Shown piece after piece: positions 17,676-25,670 of a DNA stretch of 45,251 nucleotides. Origin of the DNA: Fidelibacterota bacterium (GTDB lineage: Bacteria > Fidelibacterota > UBA8477 > JABMPR01); NCBI GenBank assembly GCA_013202495.1, contig JABMQQ010000074.1, forward strand, positions 1 to 45,251, read 5' to 3'. Made by a program: the position numbers and the translations under genes. The notes below the pieces were generated by a model. That model saw only the letters and a program-made list of their open reading frames with translations, searched no databases and was not told the DNA's origin. Position 1 is the stretch's first letter, and each line of letters begins with the position of its first letter.

Positions 17676-18227
17676 ATGGGTCCAGAAACGATTTCAAATG
17701 CAGAGGCGGCCCTACTGGGTTTGCTGGCAGAAAAACCAAAACACCCGTACCAGATCGAGAAGGATGTGGAGTACCGGGAGATGCGCACCTGGACCGATTT
17801 GTCTATGTCATCCATCTACAAACTATTGAAAAAGCTGGAGGATCAAGAATTGGTATCCAGCGAGATGGTCCTCACGGAAGACAATCGTGCCAGGAAGATC
17901 TATTCGATCTCTGAAGCGGGCCGGGAATGTCTTGAGATCAAGCTTCGCGCCTTGCTGAGACGACCTGAGGTGCTGAAAGACCCCTTCCATCTTGGTATCT
18001 ACAATGCTGATATCCTGGAGCATGATGAACTCATCTCATGTCTTGAGTTCTACCGCGAGTCCGTGGTGGAGATCATTGCTGGATATGTCAGGCTCAAGGA
18101 TTTTTTAACACAGGAGAATTGTTCCCCGATCCGTCTCGCCGTTGCCACACGACCAGCCTATCAATGGGAAGGTGTCCTGAAGTGGCTGGATGAATTTCTA
18201 CCCAGTCTCAAAGCGGATCTGAAATAA
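17676..18227 (+). CDS. PadR-family transcriptional regulator
   Basis: A 183-residue regulator. N-terminal winged helix with AALLGLLAEKPKHPYQIEKDVEYREMR and SMSSIYKLLKKLEDQELVSSE, wing KIYSISEAGRECL, then a C-terminal helical dimerisation region of the VirR type. GGAGG lies five bases before ATG 17676, so the longer frame from 17622 is rejected. Its TAA overlaps the ATG of the UvrA-like gene by one base (TAATG). PadR proteins typically repress an adjacent drug-resistance gene and release DNA on binding the drug. Confidence 0.9.
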   Translation: MGPETISNAEAALLGLLAEKPKHPYQIEKDVEYREMRTWTDLSMSSIYKLLKKLEDQELVSSEMVLTEDNRARKIYSISEAGRECLEIKLRALLRRPEVLKDPFHLGIYNADILEHDELISCLEFYRESVVEIIAGYVRLKDFLTQENCSPIRLAVATRPAYQWEGVLKWLDEFLPSLKADLK

Positions 18228-20485
18228 TGGAACATATCGAGATCAGGGGAGCTCGAACCCATAATCTAAAGAATATCGATCTGGACATTCCACGCAATAA
18301 ATTTGTGGTGGTTACCGGCGTGAGTGGATCAGGCAAGTCCAGCCTGGTGTTTGATACAATCTATACCGAAGCCCAGCGCCAACTCATCGAAACCTTCTCC
18401 ACCTTTGCCCGGCGGCGTTTACCAAAACTCACCCGTCCAGATGTGGATGAGATCAAGAACCTGGGAACGGGGATCGTCATCGATCAGAAGCGGTTGGGAA
18501 AAACACTGCGCTCCACCGTAGGGACAGCTACTGAGATATATACCTACTTACGACTCCTGTTTTCACGAGCTGCTGAACCCTTTGTCGGTTTTTCACATGT
18601 TTATTCATTCAATCATCCTGAAGGCATGTGCCCCTCTTGCAAAGGTCTGGGAAAGCGAATTCAACTAGACAGAGAGGCCATGTATGATCCCGAGCTCAGC
18701 CTCAGGGAGGGAGCCATCCTTCATCCAGATTATAAGGTCGGTGGCTACTACTGGCGAACCTTTGTTAGTGTGGGACTCTTTAATCCAGATAAGAAGCTGA
18801 AAGATTTTGCACCAGAGGAACTTGAGCGTCTCTTCGATGCTGAGGATGTTGAGTATCATTATGACCACAGCGGGGTGGAGGTCAAAAAAAAGTGGACTGG
18901 TTTGATCCAGCGTCTCGAAAGTTACTATGTCCAGAAGGCTGAAGATGAACTACCGAAAGCGCGCCGGGATGCCTATCAAAAGTTTCTGGTCTACCAGGAG
19001 TGTAACTCCTGCCAGGGAACCCGCTTGAATGATACCGTGCTCTCAGCCCAACTGAACGGTAGGAATATCGCTGAACTCTCTGGCATGGAATTAACAGATC
19101 TGGATGACTTCTTCGCCGGATTAACCGCTAATAGTATTCAGGTCATGGTGCAAAAGATCAGATCCGTTCTCCAGCATCTCATAGGTATCGGTGTGGGTTA
19201 TCTAACACTGAACAGAGCAGTGGCGACGCTATCTGGAGGGGAATCCCAACGAGTAAAGATGGCACGTCAATTGGATTGTGACCTCACCGGTCTCATGTAT
19301 GTGTTGGATGAACCGTCCATCGGATTGCACCCCCGGGATACGGACCGCTTGCTTGACATCATTCATGATCTGCGTGATAGAGGGAACTCAGTTCTGGTTG
19401 TGGAACATGATCCTCAGATAATTGAGGCAGCTGATTGGATCGTTGATATTGGACCCAAGGCTGGTCGACATGGGGGGCAGTTGTGTTTTGAAGGTATTGG
19501 ATCCATGTTAAGATCGGCGGATAGTCCCACAGGTCTCGCCTTGCAAAGAAAGACATCCACCAAAAAAAATGCACGACGCCTGCCCCAGGGCTGGATGGAA
19601 ATAAGGAATGCCACAGCCAACAACTTGAAGAACATTTCAGTGAATATTCCCACTGGTATTTTGTGCTGCATTACAGGAGTTGCAGGGTCTGGGAAGAGCA
19701 GTCTGGTCCATTCAGAATTGGTGGGACGATTTCCTGCCGTAGTCATTGATCAATCAGCTCCTGGGAAATCCAGCCGCTCAAATCCTCTTACGTATACTGG
19801 AATTTTCGACAGGGTCAGAAAGGATTTTGCAAAAGCAGCCGGGACTCGACCAGCCCTCTTCAGCTTTAATTCTGAGGGAGCCTGCCCGGCTTGCAAGGGT
19901 CAGGGATATCAAAAAGTGGATATGAATTTTCTGGATGATATTACCATTCTTTGCCCAGAATGTGAGGGTAAGCGCTATAAACCAGAAGTTCTGGAGCATC
20001 TTTGGCAGGGAAAGACCATTTTTGACATTCTTGAAATGTCAGTAGCAGATGGTCTTGACTTTTTCACCGATAGGAAGACCCTCTCCCAATTGTCACTATT
20101 AAATAGGGTCGGTCTGGGCTATTTGAGTCTGGGTCAATCTTTAAGCACGCTATCTGGTGGGGAAGCCCAGCGCTTGAAACTGGCAGCTGAGCTGGATCAT
20201 GCTGGTAATCTTTACATCCTTGATGAGCCTACCACTGGTCTGCATATGAGTGATGTCCGGCGTCTCATGGTCATCATCGATGAGTTGGTGGAGGCTGGAA
20301 ATAGTGTCCTCATCATCGAGCATAATCTTGATGTGATTCAACAAGCTGACTGGATCATCGATCTTGGCCCAGAGGGTGGACGAGGTGGTGGGGAAGTGCT
20401 TGCCGAAGGTGCACCCGAGCAGGTCTGCCAGATTGATGGTAGTATCACAGGACGATATCTAAAGGAAGCTATGAATTACCCCTAA
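18227..20485 (+). CDS. UvrA2-like ABC excinuclease/drug-resistance ATPase
   Basis: A 752-residue duplicated ABC ATPase of the UvrA family. First half: GVSGSGKSSLVFDT, zinc module CPSCKGLGKR, CNSCQGTRLN, signature TLSGGESQRVKMARQL and Walker B YVLDEPSIGLHP. Second half: GVAGSGKSSLVHSE, CPACKGQGYQ with CPECEGKRY, TLSGGEAQRLKLAAEL and YILDEPTTGLH. It is about 190 residues shorter than UvrA1, and the stretch after the first Walker A is too short for the UvrB-binding domain. That places it with UvrA2/DrrC-like proteins linked to resistance to DNA-binding drugs. It is coupled to the upstream PadR gene, which supports drug-responsive expression. Confidence 0.9.
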   Translation: MEHIEIRGARTHNLKNIDLDIPRNKFVVVTGVSGSGKSSLVFDTIYTEAQRQLIETFSTFARRRLPKLTRPDVDEIKNLGTGIVIDQKRLGKTLRSTVGTATEIYTYLRLLFSRAAEPFVGFSHVYSFNHPEGMCPSCKGLGKRIQLDREAMYDPELSLREGAILHPDYKVGGYYWRTFVSVGLFNPDKKLKDFAPEELERLFDAEDVEYHYDHSGVEVKKKWTGLIQRLESYYVQKAEDELPKARRDAYQKFLVYQECNSCQGTRLNDTVLSAQLNGRNIAELSGMELTDLDDFFAGLTANSIQVMVQKIRSVLQHLIGIGVGYLTLNRAVATLSGGESQRVKMARQLDCDLTGLMYVLDEPSIGLHPRDTDRLLDIIHDLRDRGNSVLVVEHDPQIIEAADWIVDIGPKAGRHGGQLCFEGIGSMLRSADSPTGLALQRKTSTKKNARRLPQGWMEIRNATANNLKNISVNIPTGILCCITGVAGSGKSSLVHSELVGRFPAVVIDQSAPGKSSRSNPLTYTGIFDRVRKDFAKAAGTRPALFSFNSEGACPACKGQGYQKVDMNFLDDITILCPECEGKRYKPEVLEHLWQGKTIFDILEMSVADGLDFFTDRKTLSQLSLLNRVGLGYLSLGQSLSTLSGGEAQRLKLAAELDHAGNLYILDEPTTGLHMSDVRRLMVIIDELVEAGNSVLIIEHNLDVIQQADWIIDLGPEGGRGGGEVLAEGAPEQVCQIDGSITGRYLKEAMNYP

Positions 20486-20530
20486 ACATTTGTCTCAGGT
20501 CTTTGGGTTTAGCCCATCAGCGCGTCTACA

Positions 20531-20744
20531 GGGATCCCCCAATCGAGGGTGAGAACGTCATGATCCCAATGAATCAACTTCCTCAAGCTATTGTTTGATT
20601 CTATGTGCAGAAGACCTTGTTGTGATCTGTCAGCATGCAATCAGATCAAAAAGGGTTATCGAATATCTGGATTCTCAACATGGTTTTGACAATTTTATCA
20701 ATCTGAGCGGTGGGGTCTCTACATATTTCAGAGAAACAGCTTAA
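20531..20744 (+). pseudogene. Decayed rhodanese paralogue
   Basis: It aligns with the second two-thirds of the rhodanese gene at 17177-17476. Long stretches are nearly identical, for example around ATCTGTCAGCAYGC and AAAAAGGGTTATCGAATAT, and the Cys loop ICQHAIRSKR is readable. The first ~30 codons are missing, three bases are lost near 20561, and one base is lost near 20600. An in-frame TGA follows GCTATTGTT. The tail, in the restored frame, ends GGVSTYFRETA then TAA, closer to a standard rhodanese end than the intact copy. Confidence 0.85.
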
Positions 20745-20750
20745 ACCTTA

Positions 20751-21575
20751 CTACCAAATTACTTCTGACATCTCTACTGGTTTATCAAAACCTTTTGGTT
20801 TTACGCCCTCAAGACGATTCATTGAAAATTCGTCCTCTGGGCATAAATCATGAACAATCCTGGCTATGATAATTTTATCCGGTGCTGCAAAATCGCATAA
20901 TCGAGCAGCCAATTGGACAGTCGTTCCAAAAAAATCTCCATCTTCTTGAACAGGCTCACCTGCGCTCAAACCAATCCGGACATGTAATGTTTCATCAGGA
21001 GCATCTTCATTATATCCGGCAAATGCCTGTTGAATTGAGATTGCACAATTTACAGCATCAGCGGCATTAATGAAGGACACCATAAAGCCATCACCAGTAT
21101 GCTTAATTTCCCGTCCGGAGTGTTGACGTATGGCATTACGGGTCAGGGCGTTATGTACTCGAAGTAAAAACATGGCCTTATCATCCCCTAACCTGGTGGT
21201 AGTGGCAGTAGAATCCATGAGATCTGTAAACATGATGGTACGAAAAGGTGAATCTTTTGGAGCGGTAGATTGTTTTTCTTGAGCTTCCGCCGAAATTGGG
21301 TCTTTGATATTTCCTAGAAATGCCTGAACGACTGTGGGATCTACCTCGATGATTTCATGTGGAATGGAACCATGTGCAGCGCCATGGACATGCACAACCG
21401 AATCTTGATCAGGAGCATCAATCAGACAGAAGGCAGTACCTCTTTTCTCATCAAACCAGTAGGTCTGTATTTCCACACCGTATTCATCCTGGATTTCAAG
21501 ATCCAGTTGATGCGCCTTTTCAACTGTATGTCGGGTAGCACCCTCCATGTAGTGACGATCCATGTATATTGGCAT
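20751..21575 (-). CDS. DUF4242 / class III nucleotide cyclase fusion
   Basis: A 274-residue soluble protein. Residues 1-90 match DUF4242 (MPIYMDRHYMEGATRHTVEKAH, then TYWFDEKRGTAFCLIDAPD and VHGAAHGSIPHEIIEVD); a relative of this domain binds nickel. Residues 110-274 form a compact cyclase homology domain: TIMFTDLMDSTATTTRLGD with metal Asp, GREIKHTGDGFMVSF, and IGLSAGEPV...FFGTTVQLAARLC. Lys in IKHTGD is at the base-selecting position. AAGGAGGT is nine bases before ATG 21575; the longer frame to 21674 is therefore rejected. A possible reading is a metal- or redox-sensing cyclase; this is inference. Confidence 0.85.
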   Translation of the reverse strand: MPIYMDRHYMEGATRHTVEKAHQLDLEIQDEYGVEIQTYWFDEKRGTAFCLIDAPDQDSVVHVHGAAHGSIPHEIIEVDPTVVQAFLGNIKDPISAEAQEKQSTAPKDSPFRTIMFTDLMDSTATTTRLGDDKAMFLLRVHNALTRNAIRQHSGREIKHTGDGFMVSFINAADAVNCAISIQQAFAGYNEDAPDETLHVRIGLSAGEPVQEDGDFFGTTVQLAARLCDFAAPDKIIIARIVHDLCPEDEFSMNRLEGVKPKGFDKPVEMSEVIW

Positions 21576-21759
21576 CTCAGTTGACCTCCTTTTATTTGAC
21601 GGGACTCCAGAAACAATTCCCAGAGAGCACAGCAACATCTGATTGCATATCTCAATTCCTAAAAGCCGGAACAATGAAGTTGTGTTTGATAGTGAGTTAA
21701 TCCAATAGCTTAATTATGACAAATGATATCATAAATGATTTATCCCTATGGAAACACAA

Positions 21760-21921
21760 TCAAGATGGTTTTTGAAGCTCAGCCCCACCTGAATCCTCAA
21801 CAACAGATTTTATTGTTGAGTCGGATGGGGATAGAATGCCAGTTGTCCAATTGGAAGACTCCCTTGAACGTTCATCCAGATATTCAGTAAGATGATTCTG
21901 CAGCTGTTCTTCAACGGACAT
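21760..21921 (-). CDS. Possible 53-residue acidic protein
   Basis: An open frame starting MSVEEQLQNHLTEYLDERS and ending SGGAELQKPS, 16 bases after the stop of the membrane protein gene at 21938. No ribosome binding site is visible, so it would depend on coupling. The frame contains the inverted repeat CTCAACAA (21796-21803) / TTGTTGAG (21813-21820), which might instead be a transcript-end hairpin. Composition is protein-like (amphipathic N-terminus), but I cannot confirm it. Confidence 0.3.
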   Translation of the reverse strand: MSVEEQLQNHLTEYLDERSRESSNWTTGILSPSDSTIKSVVEDSGGAELQKPS

Positions 21922-21937
21922 GATTAAAGCAAGTAAT

Positions 21938-22348
21938 TCAACGCTTGAAATAATTTCTTGACCAGTAAATCACGCCCACAAAGATAACGTTTACAATTGT
22001 TGGGATAAGAATCTGCATGAGTCCTAATTGCTCTTTAAACATAAAAAAAGCGACCACGCTATTGAGGATGAAAATTGACATATAGGTGAAGGCAAATGTC
22101 GGTGCCCAGGATTTTCGAGTCCATAAGGCAAACAGGAAGGTGAGTGGTGCAGCGATATCAAGAAGTACTACAATTAGACCTGCAACAAACCCATACACAT
22201 ATACACCAAAAAATGGGAGCCCGGATTCATACCGCATAGAGAGACCTATGATCGATCCAAGGGTCCATAAAACAATAACTCCAAATAGAATTTTAAGAAG
22301 AATTGGAATTGGCTTCCAACCTTGTTCTGATTCAGTTGTTGTACTCAT
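21938..22348 (-). CDS. Four-helix membrane protein of unknown function
   Basis: A 136-residue protein with hydrophobic helices at about 14-34, 42-70, 77-100 and 108-130, and a soluble Ser/Thr/Glu-rich N-terminus (MSTTTESEQGWKP). AGAGG is about nine bases upstream of ATG 22348. The pattern resembles small DoxX-like or DUF-type membrane proteins, but I do not assign a family. It stands 123 bases downstream of the Rieske-ThDP gene on the same strand. Confidence 0.65.
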   Translation of the reverse strand: MSTTTESEQGWKPIPILLKILFGVIVLWTLGSIIGLSMRYESGLPFFGVYVYGFVAGLIVVLLDIAAPLTFLFALWTRKSWAPTFAFTYMSIFILNSVVAFFMFKEQLGLMQILIPTIVNVIFVGVIYWSRNYFKR

Positions 22349-22471
22349 TTTTACATGCCTCTTTTTAAGTGATCTGAATAATATCCAGGTTCTAAAAATT
22401 ATATAGGACAATAATTATCACCATACAAGCAATATTCTTAGCCGCCTTCATTCTTGGATAATCGATGAGTA

Positions 22472-24418
22472 TTAGACCAAGGAAACATCGCTTGCTATTT
22501 CGACCAGGCCAGGTCCTTCTAGACTGAACAATTCTTTTAAAACTCCTGTAAGATCAGATTTGTGATTAACTGCAAATCCCGTGGCTCCAATAGAATTGGC
22601 CAGCTCTGCAAAATTGGGGTTCACCAGGTCTGTACCCCAAACAGGGAACTGACCAGCGCTCTGCTCTTTTGAGATTTCCCCCAATTCGTTGTTATTCAAA
22701 ACGACGATCTTGATGGGCATCTTATACTTAACAATGGTTGTAAGTTCTGCCAGATATTGACACAACCCACCATCACCGCATACAACTACGACAGGTCGCT
22801 TATCACCAACTGCTGCCCAGGCTCCCAGTGCTGCCGGTAATGCAAACCCAATGGAACCTAAATAGCCAGACATTAAGAACGATTGTTCCTGTGACTCAAA
22901 ATATCGTCCCAACGAATAGGCATTATTGCCAACATCAACACAGATCACGGCATTTTTTGGAACGGTTTCGGTGAGGGCCTGGAAGATCACACTGGAGCTG
23001 AATCCCAGATTCCTGTCTTCTTTTAAGCGTCTTGATTTCTCTACCCTCCAAATATCCCAACGCTCACCAATTTCATTTCGTTGATCCATCGCTGGGAGAA
23101 CGGAAGGGAGTTGCTCCAATATTTTCGTCGTGGTGATTGAAATTTCTCCCCAGACCGGGCAATCGATCTCATGAAATTTACTCAACGCCAATGGATCAAA
23201 ATCGATCTGGATGGTTGGCTTTTTGGGTGTGATTCCCGTATGCTTTGAAAAGGAAGCTCCAATGACCAATAAAAGATCACTTTCGTTCATAAAGTATGAA
23301 GCAATGGGAGTTCCACTCCGACCCAAAACTCCACCTGCAAGCTCATGCCCATCAGAAATAAGACCTTTGCCTTTGAAAGTCGTGACCACCGGACACTTGA
23401 GTCTTTCTGCAAGTGCTAAAACCCTTTCCATATGGAAGCGAGCTCCATGACCTATGACTATCACTGGGCGTTGCGCCTTGCTTATCATTTTTACCGCGAG
23501 TTCCAACTGTTCGGAGGGTGGGCTGATCGTCTGTTGTGTTAAACGGCGCCTGGAATCCGGTATTTCTGTCTCAGCGGCTAAAGCAACCTGAACTTCATCT
23601 GGAAAGGTTAAATGTACTGGTTCTCGATTATGAAACGCATGCCGTATGGCTTGAGTCATGAGTTCAGCATGCTGTGAATCCTTGTGAACGCGATGGTTAA
23701 AGCTGGTAACACTCTGAAAAGCCTGGACCAGATCAACTTCCTGAAAAGTTCCCGTCCCAATTACTTGGGTCTCAATTTGTCCAGTGAGGGCAATCAGGGG
23801 TGAACGATCAACCCGGGCATCCCAGAGACCCGTGAACATGTTGGTAGATCCTGGGCCGGCAATAGCAAAGCAGACAGCTGGACGTCCAGTAAGTTTTCCA
23901 TAGGCCGAGGCAGCAAATGCGGCAGCACCCTCATGACGAATCCCGATGTATTTCAGATTTCCTTGCTCTTCCTGACGTCTCATGGCATCTGCCAAACCCA
24001 AATTGGAATGCCCTACCATACCAAATACTGTATTCACCTCTGCTTTAACCATGGTTTCAACTATGACATCTGCAATGGTTACAGCATGGGGAGTTACTTT
24101 GGGAAGTCCGACAAAGACTTGCTTGCCCTCAATTTTGACTGGATAGCTCTCCACACCGTCGTCAAAACCAGGAGCTTTTCCACTACAGGGATGATAATCC
24201 CAACCATGCCAGGGACACCTAAGCAGTCCCTTCTCAATACTGCCCTCACCCAGGGGTCCACCCTGGTGTGGACAATGGTTATCCAGGGCACAAATGTTTC
24301 CTTCAAAATGAGTAAGGCAGATTTGTTTATTGCCTGCCGTGACCGTCATAACTCGGCCCTCTACCAGAAAATCTTTATCTTCAAGCACTGGCCACCACTT
24401 TAGACTGTTGTTACTCAT
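22472..24418 (-). CDS. Rieske ferredoxin domain fused to ThDP-dependent oxidase/decarboxylase
   Basis: A 648-residue fusion. Residues 5-108 are a Rieske [2Fe-2S] domain with ligands Cys49, His51 (CPHQGG), Cys68 and His71 (CPWHGW). From about residue 112 a complete three-domain thiamin diphosphate enzyme follows: RHEGAAAFAASAYGKLTGRP with the catalytic Glu, AGPGSTNMFTGLWDA, the middle domain around VIVIGHGARFHMERVL, and the ThDP/Mg motif GDGGLCQYLAEL...VVLNNNELGEI. Close types are pyruvate oxidase, acetolactate synthase and sulfoacetaldehyde acetyltransferase. AAGGA is seven bases before ATG 24418. The iron-sulfur domain suggests electrons leave the ThDP intermediate, but the substrate is unknown. 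Confidence 0.85.
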   Translation of the reverse strand: MSNNSLKWWPVLEDKDFLVEGRVMTVTAGNKQICLTHFEGNICALDNHCPHQGGPLGEGSIEKGLLRCPWHGWDYHPCSGKAPGFDDGVESYPVKIEGKQVFVGLPKVTPHAVTIADVIVETMVKAEVNTVFGMVGHSNLGLADAMRRQEEQGNLKYIGIRHEGAAAFAASAYGKLTGRPAVCFAIAGPGSTNMFTGLWDARVDRSPLIALTGQIETQVIGTGTFQEVDLVQAFQSVTSFNHRVHKDSQHAELMTQAIRHAFHNREPVHLTFPDEVQVALAAETEIPDSRRRLTQQTISPPSEQLELAVKMISKAQRPVIVIGHGARFHMERVLALAERLKCPVVTTFKGKGLISDGHELAGGVLGRSGTPIASYFMNESDLLLVIGASFSKHTGITPKKPTIQIDFDPLALSKFHEIDCPVWGEISITTTKILEQLPSVLPAMDQRNEIGERWDIWRVEKSRRLKEDRNLGFSSSVIFQALTETVPKNAVICVDVGNNAYSLGRYFESQEQSFLMSGYLGSIGFALPAALGAWAAVGDKRPVVVVCGDGGLCQYLAELTTIVKYKMPIKIVVLNNNELGEISKEQSAGQFPVWGTDLVNPNFAELANSIGATGFAVNHKSDLTGVLKELFSLEGPGLVEIASDVSLV

Positions 24419-24641
24419 CGTAATTCCTTTGTTTTGACCCATTGCACAAAATCAATGGATCTTAATTGATTGACAGATTCGAATGTAGTATCTGAATATG
24501 ATAAATGTAGGAGCGTCTTATTACTGTCAGATCAAAGACATTAGGTATTGTTCAATTTACGTGTGTAATGATTGATTATGATATATATATGGTGCTGAGA
24601 TCAGGGGCCTCAATTAAACTATATTAATTAGGGGATATAAT

Positions 24642-25328
24642 ATGGCATTCAAGGATAGGCATTCACCATCAATCCTGATGAAATCGCTTTTGATTCTTGG
24701 GCTGTTAGGTGGAATCGTGATATCAACATTGTTGACTACTGGCAATTCGATCTGGTTATCTGAGTTATTTCAGTATGAGGGGACCACTGGATCAGCAGCT
24801 CACCTGTGGTTGATGTTCGCTTGCGGTATGTTCTACGTGCTTAGATTCATCATTGGGATGTTTGTCCTCATGCAACGCAATATTGGCTGGGTTGAAGGGT
24901 TGATGACATCCCTATTGTTTTTTATGATGTTCTACTTATTCGGTATATCGGCAGGGAAGCAAAGCGAAGCCCTGGGTTTGGTTGATTATTTTGGCGTAGG
25001 CATATTTCTTATTGGATCCTATATCAATTTTAAGGCCGATTACGATCGCTGGAAGTGGAAGCAGCTAGAGTCGAATCAGGGGAAATTGTACACTTCAGGC
25101 TTATTTAAATACTCTATGCATATCAACTATTTTGGGGACTCACTCACCTATCTGGGGCTAGCCATGATAACCCATACAGGAGTCTGCTATCTCATTGTGT
25201 TCGGAATATGCCTGAATTTCATATTCTACCAGATCCCACAATTAGATAAATATCTGCTGGAGCGGTACACGGATCAGTTTATGTCCTATCGAGTCAATAC
25301 CAAAAAATTCATTCCATTTATTTACTAA
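24642..25328 (+). CDS. DUF1295-like membrane protein (steroid-reductase/methyltransferase fold)
   Basis: A 228-residue protein with five to six hydrophobic helices. The C-terminal block GLFKYSMHINYFGDSLTYLGLA corresponds to the YSRHPNYFGE-type motif of DUF1295 / 3-oxo-5-alpha-steroid 4-dehydrogenase-like and isoprenylcysteine-methyltransferase-like proteins. Arg-His-Pro is here Ser-Met-His-Ile, so the motif is only partly kept. The tail PQLDKYLLERYTDQFMSYR is also family-like. AGGGGA lies about seven bases before the ATG. It is divergent from the Rieske-ThDP gene across 223 bases. Function uncertain. Confidence 0.7.
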   Translation: MAFKDRHSPSILMKSLLILGLLGGIVISTLLTTGNSIWLSELFQYEGTTGSAAHLWLMFACGMFYVLRFIIGMFVLMQRNIGWVEGLMTSLLFFMMFYLFGISAGKQSEALGLVDYFGVGIFLIGSYINFKADYDRWKWKQLESNQGKLYTSGLFKYSMHINYFGDSLTYLGLAMITHTGVCYLIVFGICLNFIFYQIPQLDKYLLERYTDQFMSYRVNTKKFIPFIY

Positions 25329-25355
25329 GACAGATCATTATCGATCCATTGAAAC

Positions 25356-25395
25356 GGTACCAGCGAAAGCCAGCTTTGAAAAGAGCGATGGTACC
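25356..25395. repeat. Inverted repeat in a gene-poor stretch
   Basis: GGTACCA (25356-25362) and TGGTACC (25389-25395) are perfect 7-base inverted arms 26 bases apart in the 342 base gap 25329-25670. Otherwise I see nothing in this gap. The arms share GTACCA/TGGTAC with the candidate GntR operator at 3275-3298, which may be chance. Confidence 0.35.
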
Positions 25396-25670
25396 TGGGA
25401 TTACATTCAGGTTCAGGTATTATCAATTAAGCGTTAGCAGGTTGGGCACTTAGGACGATTCAAACCAGGCATTTTGGAAATCGCGATGACTCTAGGCATG
25501 TTTATAATACGATCAGTCTAAAATTGGCATTAGCACTTCACAACATCAGAATATTTGGCCACACCTTCTGGCATAGCAGGCTTTTAGGAGTATTTGCTGG
25601 TAAGCCATATGTACATTACATTCGGGCATACCAAACTGATCTTAAAATTGTATTTTAGCCGTCGAGTAAA

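Noticed and set aside
24443-24641. Sigma-70 promoter TTGACA near 24475
   Set aside because: A TTGACA hexamer is present, but no -10 element at a suitable distance, so I do not list a promoter.
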